Below, piece by piece: positions 48,359-60,714 of a DNA stretch of 64,000 bases. Both the position numbers and the translations under genes were made by a program. How positions within the stretch are numbered: position 1 is the stretch's first letter; each line of letters starts with the position of its first letter. The notes under the pieces are model-generated. The model was not told the DNA's origin. It was given only the letters and a program-made list of their open reading frames with translations, and searched no databases. Source of the DNA: Moringa oleifera (lineage: Eukaryota; Streptophyta; Magnoliopsida; Brassicales; Moringaceae); NCBI GenBank assembly GCA_021397835.1, contig JAJFZO010000234.1:1202501-1266500 (forward strand). Reading direction: 5' to 3'.

Positions 48359-51300
48359 ATGATTTTGAAATCTTTTATACTAGGTAATCTAGTATCCTTA
48401 TGCATGAAGATAATCAATTCGGTCGTTATGGTCGGACTCTATTATGGATTTTTGACCACATTCTCCATAGAGCCCTCTTATCTCTTTCTACTCTGAGCTC
48501 AGGCTATGGAAGAAGGAGAAAAAGGAACCAAGAAAAAGGTATCAGCAACAACTGGTTTTATTGCGGGACAGCTCATGATGTTCATATCGATCTATTATGC
48601 ACCTTCGCATTTAGCATTGGATAGACCTCATATAATAACTGTCCTAGCTTTACCGTATCTTTTGTTTCATTTTTTCTAAAACAATCACAAATAATTTTTG
48701 GATTGTGGATCTACTAACAGAAATTCAATGCGTAATCTTCGCATTCAATGTGTATTCTTGAATAATCTCATTTTTCAAATATTCAACCATTTCATTTTAT
48801 CAAGTTCAATGTTAGCCAGATTAGTCAACAATTATATGTTTCGATGCAACAACACGATGTTATTTGTAACAAGTAGTTTTGTTGGTTGGTTAATTGGTCA
48901 CATTTTATTCATGAAATGGGTTGGATTGGTATTAGTCTGGATACAGCAAAATAATCCTATTAGGATTAATGTACTTATTCGATCTAATAAGTTTAATTAC
49001 CTTATGTCAGAATTGAGAAATTCTATGGCTCGAATCTTTAGTATTCTCTTATTTATTATCTGTGTCTACTATTTAGGTAGAATATCATCACCCATTTTTA
49101 CTAAAAAACTAATAAAAAAAAACCTTAGAAATGAAAGAAAAGGGGCGACTAAACAGGACCAAGAGGTATCCACCGAAGAAGATCCTTTTCCTTCTCTTTT
49201 TTTTTTGGAAGAAATGGAGGATCCAAAAGAAATCGATGAAATGGAAGATATCCGAGTGAATGGAAAGGAAAAAAACTAGAAGGATGATGAATTTGAATTA
49301 ATAAACATACAAGGGGCATGCTATGAATATAAAACATGCCTAGTTTATGAAAATCTAGATGAGAATCAAGAAAATTTGAATTTAAAAATATTAAGAAAAA
49401 AGAAGATAAATTTTTATTTGAAAAACCTATTGTGAATCTTCTTTCCAATTCTAACAAATGGAATCGTCCATTTCAATATATAAAAAATGATCGATTTGAA
49501 AATGCTATAAGAAATGAAATGTCACAATATTTTTTTATACATGTCAAAGTGATGGAAAAGAAACAATATCTTCTACATATCCACCTGGTTTGTCAACTTT
49601 TTGGAAAATGATTGAAAAAAAAGATGCCTTTGTTCAGAAGAGAAAAACTATCATTCTATAATCATTGGATTTTTACTAATGCGCAAAAAAAGTGCAATTT
49701 AAAGAACGAATTTTTAAATAGAATTCAAGCTTTAGATAAAGGATCTCTTACTCTTAATATACTCTAAAAAAGGACTCAATTTTGTAATAATGAGACTAAA
49801 AAAGAATACTTTCCTAAAATTTATGATGCGTTCTTGCACGGACCTCATCGTGGAAAAATAAAAAGATTTCTTTCACTACCAACGATAACTCAAACTTATA
49901 TAAAAAATAATATAATAAGGGTTTCGAGAAATAAGATTCATAATACACTTTTTAATACTGATTGTGATGAATTTGAACAGATAATAGATACATTTAATAG
50001 AAAATCATTTTTAATAAAAAAAGATTTCTTTATTTACAAAACACCAAGAAGAAAAAATTGATTTAGAAAATCAAATAAAACTTTTCAAATTTTCATTCGA
50101 TGCGGTTATAATTGATCCCAACAATCAAAGAATTTAAAAAAGTTTTATTGGGGTAAAAGAAATCAGTAAAAAAGTTTCTCGTTGCTTATACAAATTAATC
50201 GACGATTTAGAACAACAGGAGGGAGAAAATGAAGAAAATGTGCAAGTGGATCCTCAAATTCGTTCAAGAAAATCTAAACATGTAGTGATTTTTACGGATA
50301 ACCGGATGAACAAGGATATTTATACTAATACAAAAGTTATTAATAATTTTGATCAAAAAGATGAAGTAGCTTTGATACGTTATTCACAACAATCAAATTT
50401 TCATTGAGACATAATCAAAAGCTTTATGCGTGCCCAAAGACATAAAACAGTTACTCGAGAACTGTTTCAAGCAAATGTTCATTCCTTACTTTTTTTGGAC
50501 AAAATAGACAATCCCATTTTTTTTTCATTTGATATCTCTGGATTGATGAAACTGATTTTCAAAAATTGGATATGGAAAAACAAAGAATTTTTTTTTTATT
50601 ATACAAAAAAGAAGACAAGAAAATTGAAAAAAAAAAGGATAAAAGAGAGAAACACAAAAAATAGGAGAAAACATGGATAAAAATTTCAAAAACCTGGGAT
50701 AGCCTTTTATTTGCTCAAGTTATACAAGGTTCCTTCTTAGTAACTTAATCAGTTGTTAGAAAATATATTATATTACCTTCATTGATAATAGTTAAAAATA
50801 TCCTTTGTATGCTATTATTTCAACTTCTCGAGTGATCTGAGGATTTAAAGGATTGGACTCGAGAAATGCATATTAAATGCACCTATAATGGTGTTCGATT
50901 ATCAGAAATAGAATTTCCAAAAAAATTGGTTAACAGACGGTATGCAGATTCTTATTCCTTTTTTGCCTTAAACTTTAACAACGATATCTAAATTACAATT
51001 CCCTCATAAAGATTCAATGAAAAAAAAGAAGAAAGAAAAATAATTTTTATTTTTTAACAGTTTGGGGGATGGAAACTGAATTTCCTTTTGGTTCTACTTG
51101 AAAATAGCCTTCATTTTTTGAACCTATTTTTAAAGAATTAAAAAAAAAAGAAAATTGGTAACTAAGTATTTCATGGTTTTAAGCTTTTTAAAAGAAAGAG
51201 GAAAATTTTTTCTAAAAGTCTAAAAAAAAACAAAAAAATGGGTTATTAAAAATTTTTTATTTCTAAAAGGAATAATAAAAGAATTTTTTAAAATAAACTC

Positions 51301-53038
51301 AATTCCATTATTTGGATTGTCAAGAGAAATTTATGAATTGAATGAAACGAAAAAAGATTTAATAATTAGTAATCAGATGATTCATGAATCGTACGTTCAA
51401 ATTTAATTTATAGAATAAACAAATTATTCATTGGCAGAAAACAAAATGAAAGATCTGACTGATAAAACAAGGACAATTAGAAATCAAATACAAGAAATTA
51501 CAAAAGAGAAGAAAAAGACTCAATAAATAAATATCAGTTCTTACAAAACAAGTTATCATGCTAAAATATTAAAATCATCAAAAAAATATTTGGAAGATAT
51601 TAAAAAGAAGAAATCTTTGATTAATTCGAAAATCATATTATTTTACAAAATTTTTCATTGAAAGGATATAAATAGATATTTTTCTATGTATCGTTAATAT
51701 TCCAAGGATCAATACACAAGTTTTTCTTGAATTGACCAAAAAAATTATTGAGAAATATATTTATAATAATGAAGTAAATCAAGAAAAAATTAATAAAATA
51801 AACAAAAATGCCATTCACTTTATTTCGACTATAAAAAATTCACTTTTTAATATTAAAAATAAGAATTCAAAAACTTGTTGTGATCTATCCTCCTTCTCAC
51901 AAGCATATGTATTTTACAAATTATCATAAATCCAAATTATTAACTTATATAAGTTAAGGTTTGTCTTTCAATATCACGAAATATCTTTTTTTCTCAAGAA
52001 TGAAATAAACAATTTTTTCAAAGAACAAGGAATATTTCATTACGAATTGAGACTTAAAACCTTTTTGAATTGCAAAAGAAATCAATGGAAAAACTAGTTA
52101 AGAAGTCATATCAATATGATTTACTTCAGATTAGATGGCCTAGATTAGTACCAAGAAAAAGGCAAAATAGAATCAACCAACACTATATAGTTCAAAATAT
52201 AGATTTAAACAAATGGGAGTCATATAAAAAAGACAAATTAATTCATTACGAAAGGCAAATTTTTTTTGAAGTGGACTCATTACTAAATCACAAATATAAT
52301 TTAAAAAAAACTATAGATATGATTTTTTATCATATAGATCTATTAATTCTAAAGAAAAAAAAAGTTTGATAATTACAACATAGATAAAGGCAAATTTTTT
52401 GATACACTGATAGGTATCCCTATCCATAATTTTTTAGTCTTTAATTATCTAGGAGAAGATTCTATTATGGATAGAGAGAAAATTCTTGCTAGAAAATATT
52501 TGGATTGGACAATTCTCAACTTTTTTCTTAGAAAAAAGGTTGATATTGAGTCCTGGGGTGAAAATCACTGTCAAGAGTATTAAAAATATTAAGATTGGAG
52601 TTAATAATTATAAAATAATTAATAAAATTAATAAAAAGGTCTTTTTTATTTCATAACTCATCAAGGTCAAGAAATCAAATCATCTAATCAAAAAAGTTTC
52701 TTTTTTGATTGGATGTGAATGAATGAATAAATACTAAGTAATCCTATATGAAATCTAGAGCTTTGGTTTTTTTTAGAATTTGTCTTACTGTATAATGCAT
52801 ATAAGATTAAACCATGGATGATCCCAAGCAAATTACTTCTTTTAAATTTTAATATAAATGAAAATCTTAATAAAAATATCACTGAAAAGAAAAAGGTTTT
52901 TATATCATCGAATGAAAAACAATCTCTTGAATTTGGATTAGAGAATAAAAATCATAAAAGAAAAAAAAATCGCAGGACAAGGGGAGCTTTTACCAAATTC
53001 TTAGGAGTCGATATCAATTTATGCCTAGTTGCTGGGAT
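48359..53038 (+). pseudogene. ycf1: ycf1 pseudogene, 3' end missing
   Basis: This is the long ycf1 copy that spans the IR/SSC boundary (about 49,533). ATG 48,359 is followed by [15 protein letters not shown]. After early breaks, a 193-codon frame is open at 48,698-49,279 ([19 protein letters not shown], then an acidic stretch). Beyond the IR boundary the gene is full of stops. Islands remain at 49,834-50,061, 50,426-50,680, 52,070-52,369 and 52,818-53,042 ([15 protein letters not shown]). Homology stops at about 53,038, several hundred bases before the normal C-terminus, where rpoB begins. Confidence 0.88.
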
Positions 53039-54050
53039 ATAGTTCCTTTAACTACATTTACTAAATGAACCAGAGCCAATTTGAATTGGTCTTATAAAAG
53101 ATCCGCTACAGAATGAATACGTTTATTTTTCAAATGATTCATATCATCAAGTGTACCCATTCTAAATTTCATTCCAATCAAATGATCTACAGCTACTAAT
53201 ATATCTTGTGGTAACAAAAATGTATTGTTCTGAGGTATATTAAGATTCAGTCTCCAGTTCAGATTTTATCGACCAATCCTTCCTAATTCACATCTTTAGT
53301 GAAAGAATTTTTTTGTAATTCCTTACATGGAGATTTAGAAAACATTACATCCCCGCCTACATAAGAAAATTGTTGATAAAACTCCAAAATGACCATTCCT
53401 TTTGATCCTTTTATTTTTCTCCTTATCTATTAAGAAAGACAAGAAAATTTCAGGGCAGTAAACATTCTATAGAATTTCTCTTAGATTTGAACCCATAGCT
53501 GATGATAGAACTAGAATAGATATTTTCTGTTTCCTACTCACATGAGCCCATATCTTTGCTTTTTATCAATCTCTAATTCTAACCTTCCTCCCCAATTTGA
53601 TATTATGGTGCCTGTATAGATCGAAATTCTGTTATGATCAATTTTGACCAATAATAGATACGAGGCTTTGCAATATTTGATTGATCATAATTCTGTATAT
53701 TCTGTTTACTATAGAAGTTCCAAGGGAATTCATTAGAGGAATGTTTCCAATAAAAATTGTTTGCTCTTGGATATTCCTATTGGGTTTCCAAATTAATCCC
53801 ATGGATACATATAATTCAGAAGAATATGTGAAGTGATTGATATACAACATCTCTTTCTTTTATCAACTGTTGTACTAATTGATATGTTTCCACAAATAAT
53901 TGAAATTCAATTTCTTGATGTGTATCTTCCATTTTTGGAAACTTTATAAAGTTTTTCTTTTAAGCCCTGATTAATAAACCTACAATAATGGAATTTTTTT
54001 GATTTCCTATTTATCAAAAAATCTCATTTCTTATTCTTTATTGAATCATA
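53038..54050 (-). pseudogene. rpoB: rpoB pseudogene, N-terminal third only
   Basis: The reverse strand reads as the N-terminal region of RpoB, beta subunit of the plastid-encoded RNA polymerase. From right to left are CRFINQGL-like sequence (about 53,975), [14 protein letters not shown] (about 53,920), [13 protein letters not shown] and [20 protein letters not shown] (53,638-53,850), then [21 protein letters not shown] (about 53,200). It ends with RLENVV-like sequence at about 53,040, cut by the joint with ycf1. Roughly 1 kb of about 3.2 kb is present. There are frameshifts between islands and the start region near 54,050 is poorly conserved. Confidence 0.85.
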
Positions 54051-55053
54051 TGAATATGATTTGATCTAGCAATAATGGAATTATTATTCTATTTACTAAA
54101 TCACATGAAATTTTACCCAACTCCATAAATATATGTAATGAATGAAATACGTAGGAAAGGAGGAAAAAAGATTATACTCAAATTGGAATTTATAACAAAA
54201 AGATACAAATGGAAAATAATTGATAAATGCCACTTAGACTCATCGAGTTTTGTATAGAATATTAAAAAAAGATTCAATTTCTACCTTTATTATGATATTA
54301 CATATTCCAATCCGATTAGATACCAAAAAAATAAATGTATTCATGATTTGATCTGTTTGCAAAGATAAAGACATAATAATCAGAAACAATAAACATAAAG
54401 TTGATTTTTCTAGCACTTGGCTTTTTCATGTATTCCATTATTCAAAAAATGATTCGCTGAGAAGAGAAATCTTTTTACTTATTCTATTTTTTTCATAAAA
54501 TTTTTAAAATATCATTGAAGTGCATAAAAAAGCTTGTATTTCTTTTTTTTATTAAAATAAAATGTACAGATATATATGTCTCTCTTTCTTCCTTTTTTTA
54601 CAATTCTATTAGGACAGTACATGCCATGCTCTATCAAAAATTCTATTTTCTCTTCAATCTATTCAATGCAAAATTAAAGCATGATAATTTCTTGATAATT
54701 TCCTATAGGTATCCTATACAGATAAAATACCCCATTAGATAGCTACAGTTATATACCAACTTATGCTCTTAAGTTTACATATACTCATAATTGCTGTTAT
54801 AATTGAAATTGAGAAGGGTTTTTTAATTTTTATTAAAAATTAAAAAAAAATCAATACTGATTAGTTATATATCCATTTGGATTTTCTTATATCATTAAGG
54901 AAAGACAATTTGAAACTCAAATCTAAGAATGGTTCATAAATTTACAGTCAATAGTTAATGGTTTCAATTTGTCCTGAATTTTGGCTTTTATGACTGAAAA
55001 TCCACATTGTTTTTCAATAGAAGGGAAGATTTTCATCTAGTTTATGTCGTTTC
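54051..55053. other. rpoB-trnC plastid spacer
   Basis: AT-rich spacer of about 1 kb, upstream of rpoB. No gene is supported. The short forward frame 54,515-54,742 is low-complexity. Confidence 0.6.
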
Positions 55054-55124
55054 AATGGCATGGCTGAGCAGTAATGCGGGAGACTACAAATCTTTTTTCC
55101 CCAATTTAAATCCAGGTGTCGCCT
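55054..55124 (+). tRNA. trnC-GCA: trnC-GCA, degraded, anticodon changed to ACA
   Basis: 71-base match to plastid tRNA-Cys(GCA) between rpoB and petN. The anticodon reads ACA (G-to-A). The acceptor 5' strand has lost pairing with the intact 3' strand gtcgcct, through several G-to-A/C-to-T changes. Confidence 0.86.
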
Positions 55125-55829
55125 GATTAATAAAAGACTCCAAATCCTTTTTTTTTTTTGTTTTGCTGATCTAACTTGCCTAATTTTCCCTAGCAAAAGC
55201 AAGCATGGGAAAAAGATTCTTGATACTCTTTTGATTCTAAACCTATGGAAGTTCTCTAAAGTGTTGTAAATTCTTGTGTCTAGGATTCAAAGAGAGCTTA
55301 GAGTAGTGGAAAGTGGAAGGGAATCGGTGTAAATCCTAATATGATGGCCTTTCCACTACTAATGTAGTATCTATTGACTGAGTCTTGAATTAGATTGGAT
55401 AGCAAGAAGGGGAATCTAATTAATAGTTATGTAAAGGATGAAAGAAACTTTGTATACAGACTCATGAGAGTCTCGAAGTGCTCAAGCATTCAATCAATAT
55501 TAGATTAGATGGATAATTGACTTTACTTAATGAAGGGCAACAAAAGAAGGGCAAAAGAATAAGTCTTATTATTTCTTGTTAATAACATTCCTTTCATACT
55601 TTTAAAAGTCTTACTACGTACATAGTTTACTTATGCTTAATCTTTACCGATTCCACTATAAATCATATAATTAAGAACTTGTTATAAGCGGATTTTTTGG
55701 AATATTTCATTAATAATGTTGGGTCAGAATCATTTTTTTTTTTGACTTTGCACTAGTGATTTCACTATTATTAGTGAACAATAATGGAATAATTTCTTCA
55801 TATTCATAGAAATAAGGGACATAATTCAC

Positions 55830-55919
55830 ATGGATATAGTAAATCTCGCTTGGGTTGCTTTAATGGTAGTCTTTACATTTTCCTTTTCACTCATAGTATG
55901 GGGAAGAAGTGGACTCTAA
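55830..55919 (+). CDS. petN: petN, intact 29-codon reading frame
   Basis: ATG 55,830 to TAA 55,919 encodes [15 protein letters not shown] followed by [14 protein letters not shown]. That is 29 residues, the exact length of PetN, a one-helix subunit of the cytochrome b6f complex. There are about four conservative substitutions and no break. It lies downstream of trnC as in plastomes. Its 90 bases could escape nonsense changes by chance, so I do not infer function. Confidence 0.87.
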   Translation: MDIVNLAWVALMVVFTFSFSLIVWGRSGL

Positions 55920-57105
55920 AGATACTACTAATTAAGTTAAGGAATTAAACTGCATCAATTGTTTTCTAGATTGTTCTATAAAGCTTTTTTTTACTATTAA
56001 ATTTAATTCATTTTTTAATAAATTAAATTTAAAAATGAAAAAAAAATGTTTTCCTTTCTAAATTCTATTCTATTGGATTCTAGTGGAGTAATGTATTCTA
56101 TGAATAATATATATAAACATTACCTGTTCTTTTCAATCAAAATCAAATAAGTATTTCAATAATTCCCATGTTCATATTTCAAAAGTAAGTAAAAGGGATT
56201 TCGAAAGCACGTAAAAAGGATACGGATGGTAGGATTTGATGAACTCGTTCTTGCTAGAGTGATATATGGACAATTAGGGGCAATGGACCCCTTTTATTTT
56301 ACTTTTTATTTATTTGTTTTTATTCCCCTCTTTACTATTCAAACAAAGATAAAAAAGTGGTTTAAAAAAAAAAAGACCTTACCTTGGTTAAGTCATATAT
56401 TGCGCACTTACTACTTATTTTGTTAGTTTAAAATGTGATTTATGATATGTTTTATTAACTCATTTTATATTTTTATATCAGGGCTCAAAAGTTAACATGG
56501 GGTAACCCTTTTTCAAATCCGAAGAAGTTACCATTGAACTCCTTGGATTTGGATCATCTGTGAACTGCTTAATCAATTAGAATGCTAAAATTAAATTACT
56601 TGATTTTATTTTTTATTAAAATATGTGATATCTCGGCCATTGGCCATTAATTTGATTCTTTTGATAGATGCTGGGTTTCATATTGAAAACAATTAGAAAT
56701 TTAGGAATTGGAAAATCATAAGAATATGACTTGCCTTTTGATTATTTCAGATTGATTGAAATCAACACAAAGCAAATCAAATAGATCAAACAAAAAATGA
56801 AATTGAAATACTATGTATATTACATATAATATTTAATTGATATTGCCATCTATGAAAATAAAGATACATAACCTATGAAGATAGATATTGTAGCTTGCTC
56901 TATGTTAAGATATTAAACTTGTATCTTCATACATTAAAACTTTATACATTATAATAACAATAATAGATAGTGTGATAGAAAGAAATAGATGAATCTTTTT
57001 TTTTTACCATACTATCTGGCCTCATAAAAGATTGCGGATTCTAGTTTCATTTAAGATGTGAAATTGAAATCTTTTTTTGTCATTGATAGTCAAGTTTCAT
57101 TCAAT
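55920..57105. other. petN-psbM plastid spacer
   Basis: AT-rich spacer. From 56,284 rightwards it is the left arm of the large inverted repeat and pairs with 63,174-64,000. No gene is visible. Confidence 0.65.
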
Positions 57106-57209
57106 TTAGTCACTTTAATTGACCGTTCTTATGTAAATTATAAGTAAAAAGCAGTACGAATGAGAATAAAAAGAGCAATAGCAATAAATGCAAGAATATT
57201 TACTTCCAT
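57106..57209 (-). pseudogene. psbM: psbM pseudogene, left arm
   Basis: ATG at 57,209 opens [21 protein letters not shown]. PsbM is a 34-residue photosystem II subunit. One T is lost from a T-run near 57,147, shifting the frame into a stop after 23 codons. A further CGA-to-TAA change lies near the 3' end. The gene is 104 bases against 105. The right-arm copy at 63,069 remains open. Confidence 0.87.
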
Positions 57210-58092
57210 AATTTCATCCTTTTTTTTTTTACTTCCCACTAACTCGGGATTTAATCCCATAGAGATGATAAATCTTTTGCTTGAAAATTCAATGGGATGA
57301 ATTATATTTTGATGATATCGAATTGGACCAATATCATGAATAACAATATCTAAGTTACCAAATCCATTCATTGTCAGAATTGAATAGTGTAACATACGAA
57401 GATCTTTTATCCACATTGAATAAAAAAAATTGATTCTTGATCCAATCAAAAGAATTCGTTTGTCTTATTTATCATTTAATATTCTTTTATACTCTTTCTT
57501 TTCTATAACTTACCGCCTTCCTTGTACAATCATCTGATGAAGTATCATCTGACTGCTTTTTCACTTCCATTGTTTACAAGTTTGTAAATAAAGCCAAACA
57601 AATAATAGAAATGAAATAGAAAAAAGAGAAAAAGTTCAATTCTAAATTCTATTTTTTCAATGATCTAATTTTCTTGGAAAACAAAGAAAGGAAATGTGAT
57701 AAAGTCGAGTCCCAGCGTAAAAAATAAAAAGGATCTAATATTCCATCACATTCACTATTTTATTTAGAGTTTGCTCTTTCTTCAACATCAATAGTAATCT
57801 TTAAAAAAAGCTTATCCATTCCCTCTCTAAGTCTAAGAGAGGCAAGACTTATTTAATCTTTATTTTTTAATTTAATATTCTCTTGGCTTGAATTGAAAAT
57901 AAAATATGTTAAATTTTTTATATCGTATAAGAAATAAAGTCCATTTGTATATGTGCTCCTGTAAAACACATAGTACTCCATTCTATTACATACACAGATG
58001 TGGAGCAACAAAAAAAAGCGGAGACCCGTCTATTAGAGTCTTGAATATGATGGAAACTATCAATAATTATACCAATTCACATATGTCTCTCT

Positions 58093-58128
58093 GCCATTAC
58101 TTCAATCAGCACCGTTTGAAGTAATGGC
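58093..58128 (+). terminator. Perfect 13-bp stem-loop in psbM-trnD spacer
   Basis: Arms gccattacttcaa and ttgaagtaatggc enclose a 10-base loop. Such hairpins stabilise 3' ends of plastid transcripts rather than stop transcription. It lies in the part missing from the right arm. No mismatches despite the decay around it. Confidence 0.6.
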
Positions 58129-58273
58129 AATTCATGTATTAGTTTAATGAGAAATGAAAAAAGAAAAAAAAAAGCAAAACCAAAAAAAACAAAGATACTA
58201 TTGGAAATGAAATTATGCCTTTTGTATCCCTTTTCTATGAAAAGGGATAGTTGATGTATTTTTTTTGATCCGT

Positions 58274-58313
58274 CAAGACTGACGGGGCTCGAACTCGCAA
58301 ATTTTGTCTTGAC
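58274..58313 (-). tRNA. trnD-GUC: trnD-GUC, 3' half only, fused to psbD
   Basis: About 40 bases on the reverse strand match plastid tRNA-Asp(GUC) from the anticodon (gtcaag) through the T-arm (gttcgagcccc) to the 3' end. The 5' half is replaced by psbD. Several G-to-A changes occur in the variable region. The intact-length homologue is at 62,165-62,238. Confidence 0.82.
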
Positions 58314-59051
58314 CATTGAATAAGTTTCTTTGGCTTGAGTTAGGTTAAAAGCATGGAATGTATTAACACCATCACCATAGTCAAATAAAGTATTTTCTAC
58401 GATTGCACCATGAACAGCGCATAGTAGAGCAACGCCTAATACACTAGCAACTCCCGCCATATGAAATGGGTTCAATGTCCAATTATGAAACCCTTGGAAA
58501 AAGAGAATGAATTGAAAAATAGCTACTCACCAAAACTAGGCACAAAAAACCAATTAAATTAACCTAGTGGGTAAATCAGGAATACAAAAACAAAAACAGC
58601 AACTAGAGCAAAAAATGAGATTGCATTATAAGGTCGCAATTGAACAGATCAAGCAAGTTCAAATTGATGTAACATGGAACCTATTATTCCGAAAGCACCG
58701 TGAAGAGTAATAAAAGTCCACAAACTGCCTAATTGACACCAAGAGTAAAATCTCCTTGTGCTTTAGGGCCCTATTGTGACAATAAAGAATGTGCTAAACT
58801 ATTAGTAGGAGTAGAAACTAAGCGATTAAGAAATTATTGCCTTCCAAATAGGAACTAGCCAATCCATGTCTATACCATGAAGTTACTAAGGTTGTAACTG
58901 TGAACCAACCCCCCAAAGCGAAATAGACACAAGGAAAAAGTAATAGATCAGACCAACCCACAAAAACGAAGTAGTTTTTTCGTAACCTGTCATCTGTAAT
59001 ATCAAATAAATCATTTTCATCTTTGGTAAATTTACCAAGGGCTATAGTCAT
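58310..59051 (-). pseudogene. psbD: psbD pseudogene, 5' two thirds
   Basis: D2 protein of the photosystem II reaction centre. ATG 59,051 opens [18 protein letters not shown]. The frame closes near 58,818 (EGNNFLIA then stop). A later island ends [23 protein letters not shown] (about 58,475) and [10 protein letters not shown] (about 58,313). There the sequence switches to trnD. About 742 of 1,062 bases remain. Most substitutions are transitions. Confidence 0.88.
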
Positions 59052-60556
59052 AGTGGTTCTCTTATTCAACTACTTCAACCATTTTCGAACACCTTATGTT
59101 ATGGCATTTTCAGGGCATTCGAGAATTCGATCACTTATGTATGATTTAATTTCTTGTGCACTACCCATAAAATTTAACCCTTATAATTTAATTGGTTTTG
59201 CATCTAAATTACTTTTATTTTATTGGTCCTTAGGTAAATCCATGAACTTAATTTGTTTATTCCTTCCTATTCTTTTCTTAATAATCATCTGAACCTAAAT
59301 GATGAATTACCGCATGACTCATCAATCAAATAGATGAATATTTCTAAAGAACTCTTCAATTCACTAAAGAAGGGATTCCTTCTCTTGATATTGGTTGATC
59401 CCTAAACCTACTCCTTTTGCTCCATCGAATAATCGTCTTCTTGGATCTTGTTTGTATGTAAGATTGAGAAAAATAAAGATTTTTTTTTTGTATTCCTTTA
59501 ATTTCTATGTGTATTAAATTTCTATAGTATCAACTATTTTTATTTTATGCCTTATTCTTTCATTTTCTTTTCTTCATTATATTCTTTGTTATATTTTCTT
59601 CAGCTGAATAGAAAACTCTAGCATATATATTTTCATTTCATAGGTTGAATCAAGAAACAAATTTAGAATTTTTTTATTTACTTTTATATGTCCATATTTA
59701 TATGTCAAAAAAGGGAGAATTTTCTATTTTTTAATTCAAAACAATATTAAATTAAATAATAAAACTATAAATGAAAGTCTCTTGCTCACATCCACTCTTC
59801 ATCACAGTGTCGGAACAAAAATCTCATATGCATCGATCTCAAAATATTTGATTGATACATGAAGCCATGATTTGATTTATATTTATATATAATTTGTATA
59901 TAAATCTTATATAAATGGATCTTGTTATGTTCTAGAATCAAAGAAAGATAAGATATTGAAAATGGCTCTTAGGCTATAATTTGGAATAAACCTTTCTTTA
60001 TGGAGGAAGGAATATTAATTCAATTTATTCCTTTTATTTTGATGGAACATCTAGAAAAAAGAAGATTAAATCAAAAATATCGACAGATTCTTGTAGAGTC
60101 CAACCAAAGAAATATGAAATAAAGAAAGATCTATTGTTCTAATTTCATCTCTATCGAATTTTAATATCAGAATAGTGGATAGAGTCATGATTCAATGGGC
60201 TAGGTCCACTTACTTTTTCTTTTTCTTTTGTTGATTTCTAATCTTTACAATTGGAATAATGGAAAATAGAAATATATATTTGGCGATTCAAAAGAGGACT
60301 AATCATTATTCATTATAATAAACAAATGTTCAACTTTCTTTTGTAATGACTCTCTCTGACTTATAATTACTCTCTAACTATTACTTATTAGAATGATAAC
60401 TTATTAGAATGAAATTCTAAAAATTAGAAATTATACGGTTTCCAATTAAATTATTATACAGATGCAGTTGCTTTATTATTATAGATATTAACATCTGTAT
60501 TCTTTGTTTAACATGAATACTAGCACTGCACTAGAGTTTTATGAAAAAGAAGTAAA
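59052..60556. other. psbD upstream region / psbD-trnT spacer
   Basis: A 1.5-kb AT-rich spacer containing the psbD light-responsive promoter relic at 60,161-60,220. No gene is found. The forward frame at 59,023-59,292 partly overlaps psbD and is not supported. Confidence 0.65.
60161..60220 (-). promoter_or_regulatory. psbD blue-light-responsive promoter relic
   Basis: On the reverse strand the order is aagtaagtgg (AAG box), acctagccc, then ttgaatcatgactctatcc and tattct. These are the conserved parts of the plastid psbD light-responsive promoter: the upstream AAG/PGT boxes bound by PTF1-type factors, then the -35-like and -10 elements. It lies about 1.1 kb before the psbD start on the correct strand. 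Recognisable almost base for base. Confidence 0.7.
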
Positions 60557-60628
60557 AGCCCTTTTTCAGATTTGAACTGATGACTTAGACCTTACCATGG
60601 CCTTACTCCACCACTTGGTTAAAAGGGC
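60557..60628 (-). tRNA. trnT-GGU: trnT-GGU, degraded
   Basis: 72-base reverse-strand match to plastid tRNA-Thr(GGU). The anticodon GGT is intact. The D-arm and T-arm have several changes. Confidence 0.86.
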
Positions 60629-60678
60629 CCAATCGGTTTAATTATTGAATGGGTCATTAGGTGAATAAGATCTATCTT

Positions 60679-60714
<36 letters not shown>

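Larger units (their letters stand above)
36913..49533 (+). repeat. Direct repeat of plastid IR region, copy 2
   Basis: The second copy of the rps7-to-ycf1 region is in the same orientation as copy 1 and about 300 bases shorter. The difference comes from private deletions in rrn16 and rrn23 (copy 2) and a duplication in copy 1. It is embedded in Block B as plastid IRa. Confidence 0.9.
53038..58313. other. Block C: plastid rpoB-trnC-petN-psbM-trnD fragment
   Basis: Genes and orientations (rpoB reverse, trnC and petN forward, psbM and trnD reverse) are those of the normal LSC map. It begins inside rpoB and ends inside trnD, so both ends are breaks in genes. Confidence 0.85.
56284..58313 (+). 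repeat. Left arm of large inverted repeat (psbM to trnD 3' end)
   Basis: The reverse complement of this region matches 62,199-64,000: psbM, the psbM-trnD spacer and the trnD 3' half. The right arm runs off the window, so the true length is unknown. The left arm has about 220 extra bases at about 57,975-58,196 that the right arm lacks. Confidence 0.87.
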
